From Epiperipatus broadwayi (lineage: Eukaryota > Onychophora > Udeonychophora > Euonychophora > Peripatidae): DNA of 64,000 bases. Made by a program: the position numbers and the translations under genes. Under the pieces are notes generated by a model that ran no database searches, was not told the DNA's origin, and worked only from the letters and a program-made list of their open reading frames with translations. The DNA is taken from contig JAQFVV010012420.1 in the NCBI GenBank assembly GCA_028023455.1, positions 9,381,194 to 9,445,193 of the forward strand. Direction: 5' to 3'. Numbering within the stretch: position 1 is the first letter of the stretch; each line of letters starts with the position of its first letter. Below are positions 51,201 to 60,200 of the stretch, piece by piece.

Positions 51201-54200
51201 AAAATTTTATGATTTTTCTAAATAGTACTTTTTTTTTTCATTTTTGTTATTCTTATGATTTAATGGTTACTGAAAAATTTATATCTGAGAATAATGTTTA
51301 GTCAACGGATTTATGCATTGTTCGGAATTTTTCGGATTCATGCATTGTTTGGAATTTTTCCTAGTGAGGCTTACAAAGTAAGTTTATCTCATAATTTTTT
51401 CTAATGATTTCTTAAAAATAATAGTAATTATAATATCTAAAAAAAAGAATTAACAAGCAATCTTTGCTCATAAATGTAGAGATTATTTTTACCCCACAAT
51501 TTTTTTTCTGATGAATTAGGCTTTTGAATATTGAACGTTATTACAGATTTTCAGTCACTCGTAAGCATTTTTTTTTTTTTTAGTTGCTATTTTATAGAAG
51601 AATAGATGAAAAAAGTCATTTGTGATATTCTTTTTATATATTTTCTTGTTTAAGCTTTAACAATAATAATAAAAAAAAACAAATATTAGAAGTAAAAATT
51701 GCAATAAAATCTAGCCCAATTAGATATATGTGTGACCAGTTATATATGTAAACATGACCATTGCGATGTAAACTTCAGAGTTGGGTAACAGATACATAGA
51801 GAAGTATAGTTGATTAAACTATTAAGAAATTTACCAATTACAGTAACATTTAATAATGTCATTCAAGTGATGGTTCTGCAGCAGATAGCTATTAGGAACT
51901 AGGTTCAAATTATGGATCTGTGCAGATAGCCGTAATGTCCATGTGTACCATATGGTTTTTTTTCCCATATGTCAAAGCATCGGCTGGGAAGCGAACCCGC
52001 GACAACTGTCTGTAAGCAACTGCTTGCTTGCAAGGTGGCTGCGCTGACCTCTCTGCTGCCAACACTTGACTACCATATGGTTTTTCATAGATAAAAATAC
52101 AACTTTTGATATCTGATTACTCAATAGTACTGTGTCGCCTGCCTAGAAAAAAGGGCTTGAAAGTTTTATTGAAAGTGCTGATTAGACACAAACCAAGCGT
52201 TCAGAAAGACTGCTTTATTGTTTATCAACTGAAATAGGTAATGTACTCTATAAACTTCATCTCACTTATTTTTATTTTTAGGAGTGCTATCTGATATGCC
52301 AGTTTCTGCAATATCATCCTACATTGTTGCTTTGACTTTGTGATCAGATGAGGAGTCTTGAATAGTTATAATAGATAAGTTACATCAACATTTTTAAATT
52401 TATTCTTTTGCTGTATAGTTGCAATAATATTTAATTACTTGTAAACAATCACTTTGCAGTAATCACTTGATTTTATACTTTAGATGGACTCTGCCTAACG
52501 TTAGATGAACTCTACCTAACAATAAAATGTTTTTCATTAGATGAAAATAAGATAAAACTATAAAAATAGCATTATTATTATTATTCTATATTGCATTGAT
52601 GAAAAGTAAGACGACTATAAAATAGCATTATTATTAATATTCTATATTGCATTAAGTCTAAACTTGTTTCACATGTATCTGAACCATTTACAACCTAAAG
52701 ACTATTTTAGACTTGTTCTTTTATATTACCTTCTTTTCATTGATTATATAGATACTTAACAAGAAAGAAATAGGTACAGCGTTTATAGAGAAATATAAAA
52801 TATCAATGTCTTCATTTTTAGATATTTTGGAATGATGTACTATCTTAGATAAATCATGTGATACACTATTTTATTGGAAATTTTGTAGGGAATTTAATGA
52901 GCCTATTATTAAGAGTATAATTTTAAATTTTGTTATTTATGAAACAATATAAAAATAATAATTTTTAAATGTAGAAAAATCTTATTTTTTTACTATTTTG
53001 AATATAAATGTCTATATTTTTTCAGATTTATTACATTCCTTGGTATATCACTTTTCTTATAACATATATCACTTGACTTTTGTATAATGCAAAATGAAGT
53101 TATCATAAAAAATGTGTATTAAGTCAAAGTTTCCAAAAATTCAATATGGCTGCCGAACAGTGAAAAGGATAATTATATTAAGATTTCACTTGAGATTGAA
53201 GTCAAAAGAAAGGAAAAAGTTTTCAGAAAGGTGATTGACATGAATGATAATCCCTTATGAAGATCAAAATTTCTACATCTGAATTTAATAAAAAATAGTT
53301 TGTGTGCAGTGCACTTGGAAGTAAAATGTATTTTGTAATAAAATATATTTATAAACTAAGTGCTATAGTAACAAAGCAAATGTAACTCCCACTTCTTTTT
53401 ATGAAGAATTGGTTTTAAAATTTGCAAACATCAGTGAATACTTGCAAAATAATGGCCATTAATTAGTGTGTAATTAACACAATGTACAACTTGGATTTGT
53501 AATAATATTATGAATGAGTATTTAAATGCTTTCTATTAGCTCATTATTTAACTAAGATATAAAATGTTATTATATAACAACAAAATTGTAAATTATATTA
53601 AACAAGGCTCACAGGACCAGTTTCAAAATATTCCGTGTGAAACCCTAACATCATTAACATTTAGGCTTATTCAAAAAAATAAGCTTGAATCTTATTTGTA
53701 TTAAGCAGATTTCATTTGAGATTGATTGAAGTCAAAAGAAATAAAAAGTTTTCAAAAATATGATTGATATGGGACCTCTTATGAAGATCAAAATTTCTAC
53801 ATCTGAATTTAATAAAAAAATAGTTTGTATGCACTTTGAAGAAAAATGTATTTTTAATAAAATATATTTATAAACTAAGTGCTATAGTAACAAAGCAAAT
53901 GTAACTCCCACTTCTTTTTATGAAGAATTGGTTTTAAAATTTGCAAACATCAGTGAATACTTCCAAAATAATGACCATTAATTAGTGTGTAATTAACACA
54001 ATGTACAACTTGGATTTGTAATAATATTATGAAAGAGTATTTAAATGCTTTATTAACTCATTATTTAACTAAAATATAAAATGTTGTATATAATTGTGAA
54101 TTGTAAATTATAACAAATGTAGTTCACAGGACTGGTTTCAAAGAATTCCCCAACATCAGCTGTGTGAAGCCCTAACTTCACTAACCATTTAGGTTTATTC

Positions 54201-57200
54201 AGTATAAATAAGTTTGAATCTAATTTATATTAAATAGATTTCACTTGTTTTAAGATTCAAGCCTATTTTTATTCTAATTTGTGGTTAATAATATTAAAAC
54301 TTTGCACATCTGATAACAAGATTCATCTAAAATAAATTCTGGATGGTATTTTTATAGTTTACATTTCAAAATTTAATTTGTATATATATCTTAATTAAAT
54401 AATTAGCTAATAGAGGGAGCCTAAATATAAGGGATTTAGATATAAAAGCCATGGAGGTGACAAAGATTATATTGTGGAAATGGGATGGAGCATGATAGAG
54501 AGGATTATGGGAAAAACTTAGAGCAGGGAATGGAAAGGGAAGGTAAAGTGGCTAACAGGTTTCTCTGGGCATATTGGCTGAGATAAGTATATAAATAAAT
54601 AATGATTTTAGATAAAAATAATTGAAACATGAATATTTTAATGATGGATAGTGACTTGCATATAATTTTATTTCTGTGTAATTGCATATTTTGCCACCAA
54701 CAAATGAGAAGGTGATAGAAGTTAATTATGTGACAGCTTGTATTAAAAGCGAGAAAGTGCTGAAATTATATTTCAGACAAAAATGTATTTAATAAAACTA
54801 CAAAACTTGAAGTTCTTAATTATGCTAAAGAAAATAAATTCTCGTCTGGCAGGCGCATGTTTATATTTAATTCATCCATATCTTCTTTGTGTTTTAAATA
54901 AATACATATAAAATACGGTACAATATACTCATACATTGCTCCAGTGTGTTACTTTTGATCATTTGGGAAACTTTGTAACTGTAGTAATGTTTGAATTATA
55001 ATCTTGTAATGATTTTGCGATATTATTTCTGCTTGATTTTGCTGAATGCTACTTGTGCACTCTTTGTAAAAAAAAAACTCTTTAATTAAGCAAAGGGGAA
55101 ATAAAAGTGTTAAAATAACAGAACAAATGTCATACTAGTTTTTATTTGTTTATGAATTGATTTTGCCAACAATTAATTAATAAACATATTACAGTTAGAA
55201 TTATTCTTTGATCTTTCTCATCTCTGTTAAGCGTTGGTTCATTGATATGATTGTAAGCAGACACTTTTATTCTACTTTCTGACCAAGAATAAAAAACTGT
55301 GAATATCAATTTTGACATTTTACTATATTATAAAAATTATGTATTGTAACGGGCACATACGTACGTTACATTATTTTCTATTAGTAAACATAAAAAAAAA
55401 AGTTCGCCAATAAAAATTTCTTTTTTAAGAATTAAAAACTGAAAATTAAAAAATCATCTTAAACTCGCATATATATAAAATAGCACAGATAAATAATTAT
55501 TAAAATAAAACTTTATTACAAAAAAGAGTAGTTTAAAACTAAATTTTCAGAAAAGATTTAGAGATAAAAATATATGTTTAAGTTTGAAAACAAATTAATT
55601 AATCTTTTGTAAAATGGAAATGATTATTTTAATTAGTGAACTAGCCTTTGGGCATTTAAATGTATAAGCATCGGTCAGATAGGAAAACAATAGAAACTTT
55701 TAGCAAATGAAAAAAATCCATCGGGAAATCGGACCTCAACGAAAAGGTTTTCATCATCATGACGTAATGTTGAGTTAATCCACAAAATTATTATAAAAGG
55801 AAAGGTTTGAAAATAAAAGAGTTAATTAGTTATTACGATGTGACTATATGTGTTAGTGTGGAGTTGAAGGAGAAGGGGTTGAAAAGACGCACTCTTCAAT
55901 CCCTTCAGTTTTGTTAAAAAAAAAAAAAAGAGAGAGAAATGACATCGGTTTTTTTTCTACATTAAGGACCAACTAAACTAAAAGACCTCCGGATAAATAA
56001 ATAAAAAACAACGGCTAACTCAACCAATCTTTTAGGACGGTATGGGAATTCATGTTCAAATGGCAAGCAACAGATAAAGATGAACTGTTTTAAACCGTAA
56101 GAACTTTATAATTAATGAACATTAAATTAAAAACTTTCCGTATTTAAAATAATTAAGAAATAGAATCCTATCTGACCAACGTTATTTATTAATTAGTTAT
56201 AATTTTATTTAATGTATTTCTTTTGTAAAATCATTTCCATTTATTTATTTGTTTGTTCTTTAAGTTTTATTATGATTTCTGTTTTTCATTAAACTAGTTA
56301 TATAAATATTAAACTTAAGTCGGGCGTGAATGGCTATAAGTTATATTAGGGGAGGGTAATCTTAGGTTATTCGTTTCGTAGTTGAATTAGGTCAATGGAT
56401 TGGATATATTGGTGTAATTAGTAGATGTAGTACGAGATTCGCTAGGGGCAGAATCGCTATTATACACCGCACACACTCGTTTTGCCTATGGGAGGAATTA
56501 TAAGACGGAGACCACAGTTCCTTCCTATGGAGTTTTTTTTTTTATTGCTCTCATCGTCAGATAGATGTAATATTCCTATCTGACGAGAAGCAGTTTCTTC
56601 TCTTAACCTAATTGTGCTGCCGCATTCGTATTACATTGAACACATCGATATATCAGATGGATTGAAGTTTGGTTTGACTGCGAACCTTTGGCCTAAAGTT
56701 AAACAAGGATTGAATATTTTCTTTTCAAATGCAAATCTATGTAGTCTATTCATACTCGACACTCCAAATAAAGATGCATTAAATTTAAGTTGGGTATAGA
56801 CGCTTGCATGGGTTCGTTACCGGTTGATTATGTTTTTGGTTTTCATATTCGATCAAAATATATAGACATTCGGTAAATACTGATACCTTACGGTGAGTAT
56901 CTAAAAATGTATTTATTCGGATGTCTTTTAAGTTATTGGTGTTAATGCAAGCATCTTATGGTGAATGCTATTGGGTTACTTATAAATTTCCCTCTGCAAT
57001 TGACGGTATCAATGATTTTGTATTTTGATCGTTTATGTTTATTTGAAATGTTTTTGACCGTGGAATCTATGTAACCGATCTATACTCAACATTTTTAAAC
57101 AAATCTGTGCGAACTAATAGTAGTATAAAATTTAAAATGTAAATTAAAAATCTAAAATAAAAGTAAAAATAATGTTAAATGTTAAAGTAAACATATTAAA

Positions 57201-60200
57201 ATAATAATGTTAAATCTTATATATATATATATGTGCGTAAATAAATTTTTGTATGTTAATTACTGGCAGTGGCTTATTTTATTTATTTTTTAATATTGAA
57301 ATATAATTAGATAAGATATTATATTATTAAATCTCTGCTACTCCCTGAGCTAGTGACTTGGGCTAACGACCGGAATCAAAATTTTAAAAAAAAAAAAAAT
57401 TATTTTTTTTGACTTACATATCTGCCTACTTTATAAATTTTTCTAGGTTCAAATGCCTAGATGGCTCCCTGTAGTGCAGATTACGTTAAGTAGCTATTCT
57501 CCGGATCGTTACAGTATATTATGCTAATAGTTATATCCAATCTATTGCTAGGGTCTTTCTAGACATTCAGTGCCATAAATATTTGTTTAGTATAAGTAAA
57601 GCTTGGAAAGTGAGGCTATCATTCCATAACTGATAACTTTACTATCATAATAAAATGAGCATAAATGGAATATATTTAAAGATCACTTTACCTAAATAGA
57701 GAAATTAACGAGAAAACTCGTGAATTTTAACCTTATTTTCAATGCAATAAGTAAGTATAAAGATTATTCTAAAATATAATTTGAGATATTAAAATAATTT
57801 TAAGGAAAATGAAATTAAATTATTTTTAAGGATGATATTTTTATGACATGTCACATTTAGGAATTTATTCGAAAAAAAATGTAAAAAAAAATTAGAGGGA
57901 TTTATTAAATTATTATCACCACATTAAAAATTAAATATCAGATTCTAGCAATTACCAACTACATTTGGATTAGTGAAATGTTTTCATTTGATTATGCTGC
58001 ATTATCTAATCTCTTCAACCTGCACAGAAAATAAATAGCCACAACATTAATATTTATATTTTCTGATATTAACTATATTGTCTTATCATCTGAATTGGAT
58101 AAATAAAATTAATCGTACTCTTAAAAAACATTATTTGCAACCTATTTTATAATGTGCTATGATACCAAAACAAAACTGGGGGGGGGGGGGGAAGTAAAAT
58201 TATTAAGATTGTAATAGAATCAAAAAAAAAAAAAAAATCAACATTAATACAATATTATGTATTTTTTAAATTTAAATACTGGTTTAAAATAATAAAACTT
58301 TACAAGAAAGGTAAATATGCAAAAATAGTTCAAAAATGTGATTGATTTTTAATGATCTCATGAAGATTTAATGGTTCTACATAACAAAAATACAGATACA
58401 AATGTGTTATAGTAACAAAGTAAAATGTAACTTCAAATTTATTTTTTTTGTAAATAATTGGTTTTAAGTTTCCAAATATCAGTAAATCTTGTTAATAATA
58501 AACATTTTGTTGAACAAAATGATTATCTCTGATAATGTTTTATTTTGTAGTCATTTTATTGAAGTAAAACATTTAAGAAATATGATATGGCCAGACAGTT
58601 ATCAACCTTTTTACTCATAAGAAATTTTGCTTATTGAATTTTTATTATAGGAATAGAAGGCTTAATAATTTTGAAAATGATAGTTATATTCAGAGGAGTT
58701 AATTTGTTTCTGACTATAGTCATGAATTTATTAGGAATATTATATTTAATAAAAATATCTATTAATCTGTTAATAATAACAATTTAATTATTAATGAGAA
58801 TAAAGAGTTTTTTTTTTTTTTGCCATATATCATCAATTAGTAAATTGATTTATAAGAGTAGTTTTTTTATTGGTTGATATGAACTGAAAGTGGCTGAATT
58901 TAAAATCATTACTAAATAGTTCAAAACAATCAATTGATTGCAAATCTAATTCTAGGGTACTTTATAAGATTTCTTGTAGTTGTCATAAAATTTATATAGA
59001 TCAGAGTAAATTAAGTCTTGATGAAAGAATATATATTAATTGGGGGGGGGGGTCATTAAAATGTCACAACTATTCTATTTTTTCATTAAAATATTGAAAG
59101 TTTATCATCTGTCAATTGTAATATTATTTCAATAAAAATACACCCATCACACATTACTTTTTTTTCAATTTTGTTCCAGAGAAGTCCATTAAACATTATT
59201 TTTCTTTATTTTCATTTCTCATTACTTGTCTCATTTACCACGTAGTATTTTCAGTAGTAGTTCGATGGCTCTCCCAAGTATCTACAAAAGTTCTAATGTC
59301 TACTAAATGATTACATATATTTACATCGTACAATAACCTATTTTTTAATAATTGATTTTCCCCTGTAGCAAGGCTTTAGTAATCTCATCAACAGCAAACT
59401 ATTCCTTCTAATTGTTTTAATATTTTTTTAAATTCATGTTGGCTTGAGAATATATGCAATCACCCATATTTGCTGTTAACCATTTTAAATTCTTCAAATT
59501 TTAAATTTTCTGACACAGCTCAAAAACATTTTATAATTTTTTTTTTCTTGATCCTATTCTAAACTAATCTTCATTTTATCCTTTGAGAAAAATCTTTTTT
59601 AAATTTCATAAAACTTGATTTTGTGCTTAAAAAACATTTTGTTACACAAATAAAATGTCCTGTCTTATAACCTGAATAAACATTATCAATAAATATGATT
59701 GTTTTTTTTTATTTACATCTTTTTTTTTTGGATAGCATATTGAAGTAAAGTATGCACTATATATTAATACAACATATATCATGGTTTCACTGTAATTGTA
59801 ATATGAATAAACTGGTTTTTACTCTAAAAATAAATATTAGTTTCATAGGAATTTACTAAGAATAGCTCTTTAAGTATTATGTAAAAAAGGAACTTTTATA
59901 TTTAAAAATACATTTATTTTATAAGTAAAACCTTTTTACTTAGCAGATAGTATAGGCCTACAATTATCATAAAACATCTGTAAAATATAGAAACTGCTTG
60001 CTAGCACAACTATGGAAGTGACTATGCCTAGATTTAAATCTTAGTTTTGTTTTTTTTTAGATTTCAGAATATTATTTTGAATAGTATAAAGGATTAAAAG
60101 ATGGCTGCTGAATGTATAGGTGTATTAGTTCCAACTTTGAATTCTAATCTTCACTGATGAAGGTACCAGTCAGAAACTGATCTTCTGGAGATAGGATTTA

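Larger units (their letters stand above)
51011..53159. other. Sequence interrupting the 510-bp repeat family
   Basis: About 2.1 kb of unrelated sequence lies between the two arrays. It holds the SINE at 51961-52070 and a short local duplication (52495-52660, containing ATAGCATTATTATTA and TCTATATTGCATT twice). No coding signal was recognised. It may itself be an insertion, but its ends were not identified. Confidence 0.4.
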
